From positions 1 through 14,630 of the forward strand of contig PTKD01000027.1 of NCBI GenBank assembly GCA_002938115.1: a DNA stretch of 14,630 nt, read 5' to 3'. Under the pieces are notes generated by a model, which made no database searches, was not told the origin of the DNA, and worked only from the letters and a program-made list of their open reading frames with translations. Every line of letters starts with the position of its first letter. Positions within the stretch are counted from its first letter, which is position 1. Made by a program: the position numbers and the translations under genes. Of the stretch, positions 1-7,345 are shown one piece after another. The stretch is from Alphaproteobacteria bacterium MarineAlpha9_Bin7. GTDB lineage: Bacteria > Pseudomonadota > Alphaproteobacteria > UBA7887.

Positions 1-118
1 CGAATCCGCCCGCTCCGACCATTTACATTGCATTCTAAAGTAGTAAGGGTTGTCTCACCTTGCGCTTGGAACCTCGTTGGAGCCAGCATAAATAAATTAT
101 GTCACAGTTAGAATGATG

Positions 119-134
119 AAAAGTGTTGACTTTT
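119..134 (-). terminator. Possible weak AT-rich hairpin after the SDR gene
   Basis: A perfect 6-bp inverted repeat, AAAAGT-GTTG-ACTTTT with a 4-nt loop, starts 3 nt beyond the stop codon of the SDR gene. On the minus strand the right arm ends in four U residues. The stem has only one G-C pair and no longer U-tract follows, so this is a weak candidate for an intrinsic terminator and may be chance. Nothing else was recognised in positions 1-118. Confidence 0.2.
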
Positions 135-137
135 ATT

Positions 138-905
138 TCAGCGAGCATTTCGGCCGCTGTCAATCATGTGCACTGAGCCATTAATATAGCTTGCGTCATC
201 GCTTGCCAAAAAGAGCATGAGTTTGGCGACCTCGCGCGGGTCAGCGTAACGCCCGAGGGGAGCTGCTGCGGCATACTCTCGACGAAATTTGTCCGGATCG
301 TCGGGAGAAAAGCCCTGTTCAAGAGACCGCATCATTCGAGTTTCCACCGGGGAGGGGTTGATAGTATTAACTCGAATGCCTTGTTCAGCACCTTCCAGTG
401 CGGCGCAACGCATTAATCCTATGACCGCGTGTTTACTGGCTACGTAGGGCGCGATTCCTGGACGTCCTCGGACCCCTGCAATAGATGACGTGATTACAAT
501 ACTCCCACCATCCTGTTTTGCCATTGCCGGCATGACGTGTTTGAGGCCCAACCAGACTCCGCGCAAGTTTACAGCGATAACTTTGTCAAACAAATCAGTC
601 GGACAATCTACAATTGGACTTACTTTTCCCTCGATACCAGCATTCAGAAGCCCGACATCGATGCGGCCGAATCGTTTTACAACTGCCGAGACGTACTGCT
701 CCGTTTGATTTTCGTCTGATACGTTCGCAGTCATATGATCCGCTATCTCAGGTCCGATCTCCTTGGCCGTTGACTCCAGTGCGTCTCTATCGATATCAAC
801 AAGAAACACTCTCGCACCTTCTTCCGCGAACAATTGTGCAGCGGCGGCGCCGATACCTGATGCTGCCCCAGTAATAAGTGCAACTTTGCCAGCAAGCTTT
901 CCCAT
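138..905 (-). CDS. SDR family NAD(P)-dependent oxidoreductase
   Basis: This is a classical short-chain dehydrogenase/reductase of 255 residues, the usual length for the family. It has the Rossmann glycine motif TGAASGIG at residues 12-19, an acidic residue (D37) at the end of the second beta strand that favours NAD(H) over NADP(H), NAG at 88-90, the structural Asn at N113, and the catalytic triad S141, Y154 and K158 (YVASK). It should be a cytoplasmic enzyme that interconverts an alcohol and a ketone. The substrate cannot be read from the sequence. The ATG at 905 is supported by a CGGAG ribosome binding site about 6 nt upstream. The gene is transcribed away from the formate dehydrogenase operon across a 399-nt divergent region. 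It could be an unrelated neighbour, and there is no direct sign that it acts with the formate enzymes. Confidence 0.93.
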   Translation of the reverse strand: MGKLAGKVALITGAASGIGAAAAQLFAEEGARVFLVDIDRDALESTAKEIGPEIADHMTANVSDENQTEQYVSAVVKRFGRIDVGLLNAGIEGKVSPIVDCPTDLFDKVIAVNLRGVWLGLKHVMPAMAKQDGGSIVITSSIAGVRGRPGIAPYVASKHAVIGLMRCAALEGAEQGIRVNTINPSPVETRMMRSLEQGFSPDDPDKFRREYAAAAPLGRYADPREVAKLMLFLASDDASYINGSVHMIDSGRNAR

Positions 906-1304
906 TTGTAACTCCGTGTGTTTAAGTTTCCCGAACTATGGAAGGGTCTGATTTATGTTGTGGAATCACGTTAAAAGTTACTACAAAAATGAGGGACAGT
1001 GGGTACTGAGATTGAAACGCTCTTGAGCTTTAGCGAATAAATGGGCAACCAAGGGGTATTCAATAAATTCGTGACTTCCGATTCAACGCCACGGACAGTG
1101 ACCCCACAGTACCAAAGTGCTCGCATTCGATAGTGGATAGCTTGAAGTGTATAAAACCAGTGGGAAACCGGCAAAGAAAACCAAGGGGCGCGGTAGGGTG
1201 GTCCCGGAAGTTTCAAATCCATTGGCTTTGAAAACCAACCATGATTTGTGGGTCACCAGTAACTGAAAACAGGACGCAATCGATCTTTCAAGCTATCTTA
1301 AGCT
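906..1304. other. Divergent intergenic region between the SDR gene and the NAD-linked FDH operon
   Basis: These 399 nt hold no convincing gene. One open frame on the minus strand (971-1222) lacks a recognisable domain. The region must carry the promoters for the two divergent transcription units. Seen directly: a TATAAA box at 1150-1155 without a good -35 hexamer; the 10-mer AACCAAGGGG twice (1047-1056 and 1179-1188); GGACAGTG twice (994-1001 and 1093-1100); and the heptamer AAGCTAT twice, 10 bp apart, just before and over the fdh start codon. No RpoN-type -24/-12 element or long palindrome was recognised. The repeats could be binding sites but are short enough to be chance. Confidence 0.6.
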
Positions 1305-1306
1305 AT
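1290..1306 (+). repeat. Tandem AAGCTAT heptamer at the NAD-linked FDH start
   Basis: The heptamer AAGCTAT occurs at 1290-1296 and again at 1300-1306, one helical turn apart, with the second copy running into the ATG at 1305. It occupies the place where a ribosome binding site is expected and none is seen. It could be a direct-repeat operator, part of an mRNA signal, or chance. Confidence 0.35.
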
Positions 1307-3026
1307 GAATAAAATGACTGAGCCAGGTATTGGTACTGACAATGTTGGGAAAAATCGACGTCTCATGGGTAAAAGAGGCAAGGGACGAATAGGACCGAAG
1401 GGACGGCAGGTAAAAACGCTGGCGCTTGAGGATGTGCGTATGTTGTTACTGGACCGTATGCGACGTCCTGATTTGCTGCTTGAATATTTGCATCTTTTGC
1501 AAGATCACTATGGCTGTCTTTCGTTGGACCATCTGGCAGCCTTGGCAGAGGAGCTGCGTCTTTCACAGGCCGAGGTGTATGAGGTCGCCACGTTTTACGC
1601 CCATTTTGATGTGGTGGAAAATGTCGGCACCATCCATCCCGCTTGTACCGTGCGGGTTTGTGACAGCGTGACGTGTGCAATGTTTGGCGGTGAAGATTTG
1701 CGAAAATCGTTAGCCTCCAAAAACTCTGAAAAGGTTAGAGTTGTCCGTGCCCCCTGTATGGGTCGTTGTGAAAGTGCGCCTGTGGCCCAAATAGGACAGC
1801 GACACGTGGATAACGCGACTGTTTTGTCCATTGAGCAGGTCATAACCGGGGGAGTGAGTGCTCCAAGAATTCCTGTGTACCTCGCTTTTAGTGATTACCA
1901 GCGAGAAGGCGGGTATGGACTGTTACGGGAATGTCTGAGTGGGGTCCGACTAGCCGAGACAGTGATAACTGAGATGGAGGAGAGTTCATTGAAAGGACTC
2001 GGTGGTGCGGGTTTCTCAGCCGGGCGAAAGTGGAGGCTCGTTCATAATTCCGTGGAACCACTTGTGGCAGTGAATGCTGATGAAGGCGAACCCGGTACAT
2101 TTAAAGACCGGTATGTCCTAGAGACGAATCCTCATCAGTTTCTGGAAGGCATGCTGGTTGCCGCCTGGGCGGTTGGGGCAACCACGATATTTATTTACGT
2201 TCGTGACGAATATCCAGCTGCCCGGAAAATTCTGGAAAAGGAGTTAGAAGTTCTTGGAGGCAGCGGGCTACTGGAAGGGTTTAAGGTGCATATAAGGCGC
2301 GGGGCCGGGGCATATATTTGTGGTGAGGAGTCGGCGATGCTTGAGAGCTTGGAAGGAAAGCGCGGAGAACCGAGACACAAACCCCCTTTCCCGGCAGAAG
2401 CGGGATTGTTCGGGCGCCCAACGCTTATTCACAATGTCGAAACGTTGTACTGGGTACCCGAAATTTTGACCAAAGGCGCCGATTGGTTTGCTCGTCAGGG
2501 TCGGCGTGGTAGCCAGGGTTTACGGCTATTTTCAGTGTCTGGACGGATAAATGTGCCTGGCGTAAAAGTGGCATCGGCGGGTATTACCGCCCTCGAGCTT
2601 GTTGAAGAGTATTCCGGGGGTATGCAAAACGGTCACCAGTTCAAGGCCTATCTACCAGGTGGTGCTTCGGGTGGTATTTTGCCTGCCAATCTTGCTAGCA
2701 TCCCACTCGATTTCGGTACACTTGATGAGTATGGATGTTTTGTTGGCTCGGGCGCGGTCGTGATTTTGAGTGACCAGGATCCAATTGCCGAAGTTGTCCT
2801 CAATCTCATGCGGTTTTTTGAGGATGAAAGTTGTGGCCAGTGCACGCCATGTCGCGTCGGTTGTGAGAAAGCAGTTAAGCTGCTGGAGCAGCCAGTTTGG
2901 GACGAAGAACTCCTTCGTCAATTGAGCGTGGTAATGACTGATGCGTCCATTTGTGGCCTTGGCCAGGCTGCGCCGAACCCGTTGCTGGGTGCCCTCCAGT
3001 TTTTTCGGGAAGAACTGCCGCTATGA
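1305..3026 (+). CDS. NAD-linked formate dehydrogenase beta subunit, NuoE-NuoF fusion (Fdh1B/FdwB type)
   Basis: This 573-residue cytoplasmic subunit takes electrons from the formate-oxidising alpha subunit and reduces NAD+ through FMN. Residues about 40-180 form a NuoE-like thioredoxin-fold domain with 2Fe-2S ligands C119, C124, C151 and C155. Residues about 190-573 form a NuoF-like domain with the glycine-rich FMN/NAD site GLGGAGF (231-237), the NADEGEPGTFKDRY segment (257-270), GEES (340-343), and 4Fe-4S ligands C510, C513, C516 and C550. In many NAD-linked formate dehydrogenases these domains are separate proteins (FdsG and FdsB). A single fused chain of about this length is known for the tungsten-type FDH1 of Methylobacterium extorquens, and the PKGRQV segment near residues 31-36 also resembles that family. 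No clear Shine-Dalgarno site precedes the ATG at 1305, so M4 or M21 (near 1365) are possible starts. The stop codon overlaps the alpha start by 4 nt. Confidence 0.94.
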   Translation: MNKMTEPGIGTDNVGKNRRLMGKRGKGRIGPKGRQVKTLALEDVRMLLLDRMRRPDLLLEYLHLLQDHYGCLSLDHLAALAEELRLSQAEVYEVATFYAHFDVVENVGTIHPACTVRVCDSVTCAMFGGEDLRKSLASKNSEKVRVVRAPCMGRCESAPVAQIGQRHVDNATVLSIEQVITGGVSAPRIPVYLAFSDYQREGGYGLLRECLSGVRLAETVITEMEESSLKGLGGAGFSAGRKWRLVHNSVEPLVAVNADEGEPGTFKDRYVLETNPHQFLEGMLVAAWAVGATTIFIYVRDEYPAARKILEKELEVLGGSGLLEGFKVHIRRGAGAYICGEESAMLESLEGKRGEPRHKPPFPAEAGLFGRPTLIHNVETLYWVPEILTKGADWFARQGRRGSQGLRLFSVSGRINVPGVKVASAGITALELVEEYSGGMQNGHQFKAYLPGGASGGILPANLASIPLDFGTLDEYGCFVGSGAVVILSDQDPIAEVVLNLMRFFEDESCGQCTPCRVGCEKAVKLLEQPVWDEELLRQLSVVMTDASICGLGQAAPNPLLGALQFFREELPL

Positions 3027-5779
3027 CCGATACAATTGCTTTTGCTTTAGATGGGCGAGAGGTTTTGGCCCAGCCTGGGGAAACGATTTGGGAGGTGGCT
3101 CAAAGATCAGGGATCGAAATACCGCATCTTTGTTATAGTCCTGCACCAGGATACCGCCCGGATGGCAATTGTCGAACTTGTATGGTGGAGATTGAAGGCG
3201 AGCGTGTCCTTGCATCTTCGTGCAATAAGCTGCCTGAAACGGGCATGGTGGTTCACTCGGTTAGCGAGCGTGCGCGGTTCGCCCGTGCAATGGTCATAGA
3301 ATTATTGGTTGCCGATCAGCCAACTCGTTCGGCATCACATGATCCAGATTCGGAATTTTGGCAGTGGGCGGAGCGTATTGGCCAAGTCGAAAGCCGTTTT
3401 CCCAAGAGGGTAGCGCCTCCAAGCGATCCCAGTCACCCTGCGATGTTGGTTAATCTCGATTCTTGTATTCACTGCACGCTTTGCGTGCGGGCTTGTCGTG
3501 AGGTCCAGGTGAACGATGTGATCGGCATGGCTAGGCGAGGGGCTGCCAACTCGATCGTTTTTGATATGGGAGACGGGATGGGAGAGTCAAGCTGCGTAGC
3601 ATGCGGGGAGTGCGTGCAGGCTTGTCCCACCGGCGCACTTCTGCCGGTCACAACCAAAACGGAAAATGAGCCGCGTGAGGTAAATAGTTTGTGCCCATAT
3701 TGCGGGGTAGGCTGTCAGCTCACGTATCAAATTGAAGGTGACCGGATTGTTTCAGTTGTGGGTCGTGACGGGCCAGCAAATAGAGGAAGGCTATGTGTTA
3801 AAGGGCGGTTTGGGTTTGATTATATTCATCACTCACACCGTCTAATTTCACCACTAGTTCGCAAGGATGGCGTCCCAAAACTCGCCGAAGATTATGTTGA
3901 CCCTGGCAATCCTTATACCCATTTCAGAGAGGCAACTTGGGACGAGGCACTCGATCTTGCGGCAGCAGGTTTGGCACGTATCCGAGAACAACATGGTGGT
4001 CAAGCGTTAAGCGGATTTGGTTGTGCAAAGGGGTCCAATGAAGAGGCTTACTTGGTGCAGAAAATGGTGCGTACGGGTTTCGGCACCAACAACGTAGATC
4101 ATTGCACTCGACTTTGCCACGCGAGCTCTGTTGCCGCGTTGATGGAGACGATTGGTTCCGGCGCCGTGACCGCGCCTTTTAGTGAATCCGTTAATGCCGA
4201 TGTGCTTATGGTCGTAGGAGCCAATCCCACGGAGAATCATCCGGTTGCAGCGACGTTTTTCAAGAACGCGGTTAAAGCGGGAGCAAAAATGGTGGTAATG
4301 GATCCACGTGGGCAAACGCTTAAGCGGCACGCGGATTACATGATTCAGAATAAGCCTGGCACCGATGTTGCCGTACTCAATGCACTGATGCACGTGATTG
4401 TGCAGGAAAATTTATATGACGAAGAATATGTGCAATCTCGCACTGATGGCTTTGAGGAGTTGCGTGTGCACCTTTTAGATTATTCCCCCGAGTCGATGTC
4501 AGAGCACTGCGGGATTCCAGCTGGCATTTTGCGTGAGGTCGCTCGTTTGTACGGTAATGCGGAGCGCGCTATGATTTTTTGGGGCATGGGCGTTTCCCAA
4601 CATATTCATGGTACGGACAACGCGCGTTGTTTAATTTCACTTGCCTTGCTTACAGGGCAAGTTGGACGACCTGGTACTGGGTTGCATCCACTGAGAGGTC
4701 AGAACAATGTCCAAGGCGCGTCGGACTCTGGCTTGATTCCAATGGTGTATCCAGATTATCAGCCTGTTTCCGATCCGTCGGCACATGCGTTTTTTGAGGA
4801 GTTTTGGGGAGCCACCCTAAATTCCGAACCTGGGTTAACAGTAGTTGAAATTGCTGATTCAGCCCATGAGGGCACGATGAAAGGCATGTATGTTATGGGC
4901 GAAAACCCAGCGATGTCGGATCCGAATGCGAGTCATGTGCGCGAAGCGCTTTGTAACTTAGAACATCTGGTGGTTCAGGATATCTTTCTTACCGAAACAG
5001 CGGTCTACGCGGACGTGATCCTGCCAGCAAGCGCGTTTCCAGAAAAAGATGGGACCTTTACTAATACGGACCGTCGCGTACAAATCGGGCGACAAGCCTT
5101 AGACCCTCCGGGTGACGCGCGCCAGGACTGGTGGATTGTTCAGGAAATTGCCCGCCGTATCGGTCTAGACTGGAACTACGACGGACCGCGCTCGATATTC
5201 GAAGAAATGCGTGGTTGTATGCCATCCATCGCCGGGATTACATGGGATCGTTTGTGCGAGGAGGGGGCAGTTACGTACCCGTGCCGCAATGTCGGAGATC
5301 CAGGCGACCCCATTATATTCGGCGATGGTTTTCCCACCCCAGATGGGCGCGGTAAGCTCATACCAGTTAACATAATTCCCCCAGATGAAGTACCGGATGA
5401 AGATTTTCCAATGGTATTAACTACTGGACGTCACCTGGAACACTGGCACACCGGGGTCATGACCAGACGGGCTAGAGTTTTGGATGAATTAGAACCAGAA
5501 GCGGTCTGTGAGATCTCTCCAGCAGATGCTCGCCGGCTAGGGATCGTACCTGGGGCATGGGTCCGTGTTACGAGCCGACGCGGTGTGATAGAACTGAAGG
5601 CCCGAATTACTGGCTCTAACCCGGAAGGATTGGTTTTTATTCCTTTTTGTTATTCCGAAGCAGCAGTCAATCTGTTGACCAACCCAAAGCTTGATCCATT
5701 TGGAAAGATACCCGAACTGAAATTTTGTTCGGTGCGGTTGGAGGAAATAGATTTTCCTAGGGTGTCGGCGCCTCAATGA
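3023..5779 (+). CDS. fdhF: NAD-linked formate dehydrogenase alpha (catalytic) subunit
   Basis: This 918-residue cytoplasmic molybdenum or tungsten bis-pterin enzyme oxidises formate to CO2 and feeds the NuoEF-like beta subunit. In order it has: a NuoG-like 2Fe-2S domain with C37, C50, C53 and C67; two ferredoxin-type 4Fe-4S clusters with C148/C151/C154/C158 and C191/C194/C197/C201; the catalytic-domain 4Fe-4S cluster with C224, C227, C231 and C258, followed by K260; the catalytic pair C365-H366 (codons TGC CAC, so Cys rather than Sec); the substrate-site R558 in LRGQNNVQG; and a C-terminal molybdopterin-binding domain from about residue 790. The region around H106 contains no Cys, so the His-ligated cluster of NuoG and some FdsA proteins appears absent. 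The start at 3023 gives an ATGA overlap with the upstream gene and a GGGAAG ribosome site. A longer frame opening at 2951 would overlap that gene by 76 nt and is unlikely. Related names are FdsA and FdwA. Confidence 0.95.
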   Translation: MTDTIAFALDGREVLAQPGETIWEVAQRSGIEIPHLCYSPAPGYRPDGNCRTCMVEIEGERVLASSCNKLPETGMVVHSVSERARFARAMVIELLVADQPTRSASHDPDSEFWQWAERIGQVESRFPKRVAPPSDPSHPAMLVNLDSCIHCTLCVRACREVQVNDVIGMARRGAANSIVFDMGDGMGESSCVACGECVQACPTGALLPVTTKTENEPREVNSLCPYCGVGCQLTYQIEGDRIVSVVGRDGPANRGRLCVKGRFGFDYIHHSHRLISPLVRKDGVPKLAEDYVDPGNPYTHFREATWDEALDLAAAGLARIREQHGGQALSGFGCAKGSNEEAYLVQKMVRTGFGTNNVDHCTRLCHASSVAALMETIGSGAVTAPFSESVNADVLMVVGANPTENHPVAATFFKNAVKAGAKMVVMDPRGQTLKRHADYMIQNKPGTDVAVLNALMHVIVQENLYDEEYVQSRTDGFEELRVHLLDYSPESMSEHCGIPAGILREVARLYGNAERAMIFWGMGVSQHIHGTDNARCLISLALLTGQVGRPGTGLHPLRGQNNVQGASDSGLIPMVYPDYQPVSDPSAHAFFEEFWGATLNSEPGLTVVEIADSAHEGTMKGMYVMGENPAMSDPNASHVREALCNLEHLVVQDIFLTETAVYADVILPASAFPEKDGTFTNTDRRVQIGRQALDPPGDARQDWWIVQEIARRIGLDWNYDGPRSIFEEMRGCMPSIAGITWDRLCEEGAVTYPCRNVGDPGDPIIFGDGFPTPDGRGKLIPVNIIPPDEVPDEDFPMVLTTGRHLEHWHTGVMTRRARVLDELEPEAVCEISPADARRLGIVPGAWVRVTSRRGVIELKARITGSNPEGLVFIPFCYSEAAVNLLTNPKLDPFGKIPELKFCSVRLEEIDFPRVSAPQ

Positions 5780-5882
5780 ACGTCTAAAGTTGGTTTGCGA
5801 GGCACTGCCCAAAAAAAGATCACCATCGATCCAGCATACCAACTGGTTAAGTGATATATGAGCTCGTAATAATGGTACGCAC
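5780..5882. other. Convergent gap between the two gene runs
   Basis: This gap lies between the end of the NAD-linked FDH operon and the end of the long minus-strand run. A 7-bp inverted repeat (AGTTGGT at 5789-5795, ACCAACT at 5838-5844) has a 42-nt loop, too long for a normal terminator. A short GGC-ACT-GCC element before a run of A residues (5811-5817) is in the wrong orientation for the plus strand and its stem is too short. No convincing bidirectional terminator was seen. Confidence 0.5.
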
Positions 5883-6260
5883 TTAATCATGGACTTGGCG
5901 CTCGCAAGCAAACTGTTCGGCAAGCATGTTGTTTGTGATTGTCGCGATCGACAGGGTATTGGGGATCAGGGGATACCCTTTTAGGTACACCAGTAGTGCC
6001 TCAATAAGCCAGTTGGTCGTGAGCTCTGCTTCTTCGAACGGTGGGCAGTATAGGCGAGCTCTCCCCTCGCGGAGAAGTTCCATATTGGAGGCTTCTAGGC
6101 CGTTCAGAACACCCCGCAGATAAACTGTGAGTATTGCACGCTCTTCAGTATTACCGTGGGCCTCTATTTCTAAAAACGTTGCTTTGTCTAGGTGTTGAGC
6201 GTTTGCGCATGTGAAGCTAAGTAGTGCCCCGAGCAACGCTCCAATGCAGGATCTCGTCAT
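5883..6260 (-). CDS. Small secreted protein, possibly Rap1a/Tai-like domain
   Basis: This 125-residue protein has an N-terminal signal peptide: R3, a hydrophobic stretch over residues 5-18, and a likely cleavage after ANA at 19-21. The mature part would be periplasmic, about 104 residues, mostly helical, with two cysteines (C72 in YCPP and C119 in FAC) that could form a disulfide. The pattern of a short helix, a Cys-Pro, then a helix carrying a YLKGYP segment and a terminal F-x-Cys resembles the Rap1a/Tai immunity domain seen in many small secreted proteobacterial proteins. That match is from memory of the pattern and is tentative. The start at 6260 is fixed by a 4-nt ATGA overlap with the upstream WD40 gene, which implies translational coupling; a longer frame from 6293 would place non-signal residues first. 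It is the last gene of the minus-strand run. No function can be assigned. Confidence 0.8.
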   Translation of the reverse strand: MTRSCIGALLGALLSFTCANAQHLDKATFLEIEAHGNTEERAILTVYLRGVLNGLEASNMELLREGRARLYCPPFEEAELTTNWLIEALLVYLKGYPLIPNTLSIATITNNMLAEQFACERQVHD

Positions 6261-7345
6261 GGGGAAATTTGTTTTCCGGTGTCCAGGTGCCAATGTCGAA
6301 TCACATTGTCTGCTCCGCCGGTAAGTGCGCTCTTTTTATCGGGGGAAAACGCTACTGCCCACACAGCACCTTCATGCGCGTCAAATATGCGCATTAATGA
6401 CCTCGACGGTATGTCCCAAAGGATCACTTTCCCATTACCGTCACCGGACAAAGCGGACTTTCCATCGTGACTCACATCCAGTGAAGTCACAAAGCTTGAG
6501 TGATCGGTGAGTCGCGTCAATTCCAATCCACTATCTAAGGCCCATAGCCGGACCGAGTGATCCGTGCTCACCGACAAGGCTGTTTCAGTGTTCGGGATGT
6601 GGGCAACATCGTTAACGCTGTTTGTGTGGCCCCGAAACACTCGCAATACTTTCCCGTCAACAACGTTCCACTGTCGAATTGTACGGTCATAACTGGCGGA
6701 CAGGATAGTACGTCCGTTTGGGGAATATTGTGCGGCCATCACGTTTGCCTGGTGTCCCCGAAGGGTACGGATAGATTTGCGGGTCTTCAGATCCCAGAGC
6801 TTTAGGGTGTAGTCCCAGGATGCAGAGACTAAAGATTGGCCGTCCGGGGAAAAATCTACTCCATATACTGCATCGTCATGGCCTACTAGTTGGGCTATCT
6901 CAGTCCCGTCTCTATAACTCCAAAGCCGTATAGAATGATCCCAGCTCGCCGAAGCAAATAGGTTTCCTATAGGTGACAAAGCAACTTCATTAACACTCAT
7001 GACGTGGCCATCGAGAAGATTAAATTCTGTATGTTTGGAAAGATTCCACAGTCTTATGGTCGTGTCCCAACTTGCTGAAATTGCTGTTTTACCATCGTTG
7101 GTAACGACAAGTGAATTGACGTAACCGACATGTCCAGTCATTTCCGCGTTCACCGGCATTGCAAACAACAAAGAGCAGGTGAAATATAGCAACCCTATAA
7201 GTTTGGGAATTGGTCGCCCCGTCACCCAAATGATTGCCGATGTCATTTGGTACCGAAATTTGTACGGCGATGATGATAGGGGCTGAAAAAACTTTGGTTC
7301 TGGTTGGCCATGAAAGCAAACTGATTTCACCGCAACAAAGTTCAT
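6257..7345 (-). CDS. Secreted WD40 repeat protein, seven-bladed beta-propeller
   Basis: Seven consecutive WD40 repeats start near residues 71, 113, 155, 197, 239, 281 and 323. Each is exactly 42 residues, with a GH or related dipeptide near the start, SASWD-like central motifs and a terminal W-N/D. Seven blades predict a complete, closed propeller that acts as a protein-binding scaffold rather than an enzyme. A hydrophobic segment at about residues 49-67, preceded by R44 and K48 and ending in PVNA, looks like a signal peptide, so the propeller should lie in the periplasm. Start choice is uncertain. The ATG at 7345 overlaps the rhodanese stop as ATGA, but the ATG at 7246 (M34) would place the signal peptide at the true N-terminus. 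Neither has a strong ribosome site. The gene overlaps the small secreted gene downstream by 4 nt, which suggests the two exported products work together. Confidence 0.88.
   Translation of the reverse strand: MNFVAVKSVCFHGQPEPKFFQPLSSSPYKFRYQMTSAIIWVTGRPIPKLIGLLYFTCSLLFAMPVNAEMTGHVGYVNSLVVTNDGKTAISASWDTTIRLWNLSKHTEFNLLDGHVMSVNEVALSPIGNLFASASWDHSIRLWSYRDGTEIAQLVGHDDAVYGVDFSPDGQSLVSASWDYTLKLWDLKTRKSIRTLRGHQANVMAAQYSPNGRTILSASYDRTIRQWNVVDGKVLRVFRGHTNSVNDVAHIPNTETALSVSTDHSVRLWALDSGLELTRLTDHSSFVTSLDVSHDGKSALSGDGNGKVILWDIPSRSLMRIFDAHEGAVWAVAFSPDKKSALTGGADNVIRHWHLDTGKQISP

Noticed and set aside
971..1222. An 83-codon open frame on the minus strand in the divergent intergenic region
   Set aside because: The product has no recognisable domain, low-complexity hydrophobic composition unlike the real genes and no good ribosome site. 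It occupies the space needed for promoters.
2951..3022. A 24-residue N-terminal extension of the NAD-linked alpha subunit
   Set aside because: It would overlap the beta subunit gene by 76 nt. The start at 3023 gives the standard NuoG-like N-terminus, an ATGA overlap and a ribosome site.
4007..4393. A 128-codon open frame on the minus strand
   Set aside because: It lies antisense to the well-supported alpha subunit catalytic domain and is rich in His and Arg, as reverse shadows of this gene are.
5800..5820. A possible terminator GGC-ACT-GCC followed by A residues
   Set aside because: The stem has only 3 bp and the homopolymer is a run of A on the plus strand, so it has the wrong form for the operon ending here. 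On the minus strand the U-run would precede the hairpin.
5537..5923. A 128-codon minus-strand frame across the convergent gap
   Set aside because: It overlaps the C-terminal domain of the alpha subunit and the end of the small secreted gene in another frame, and it has no domain.
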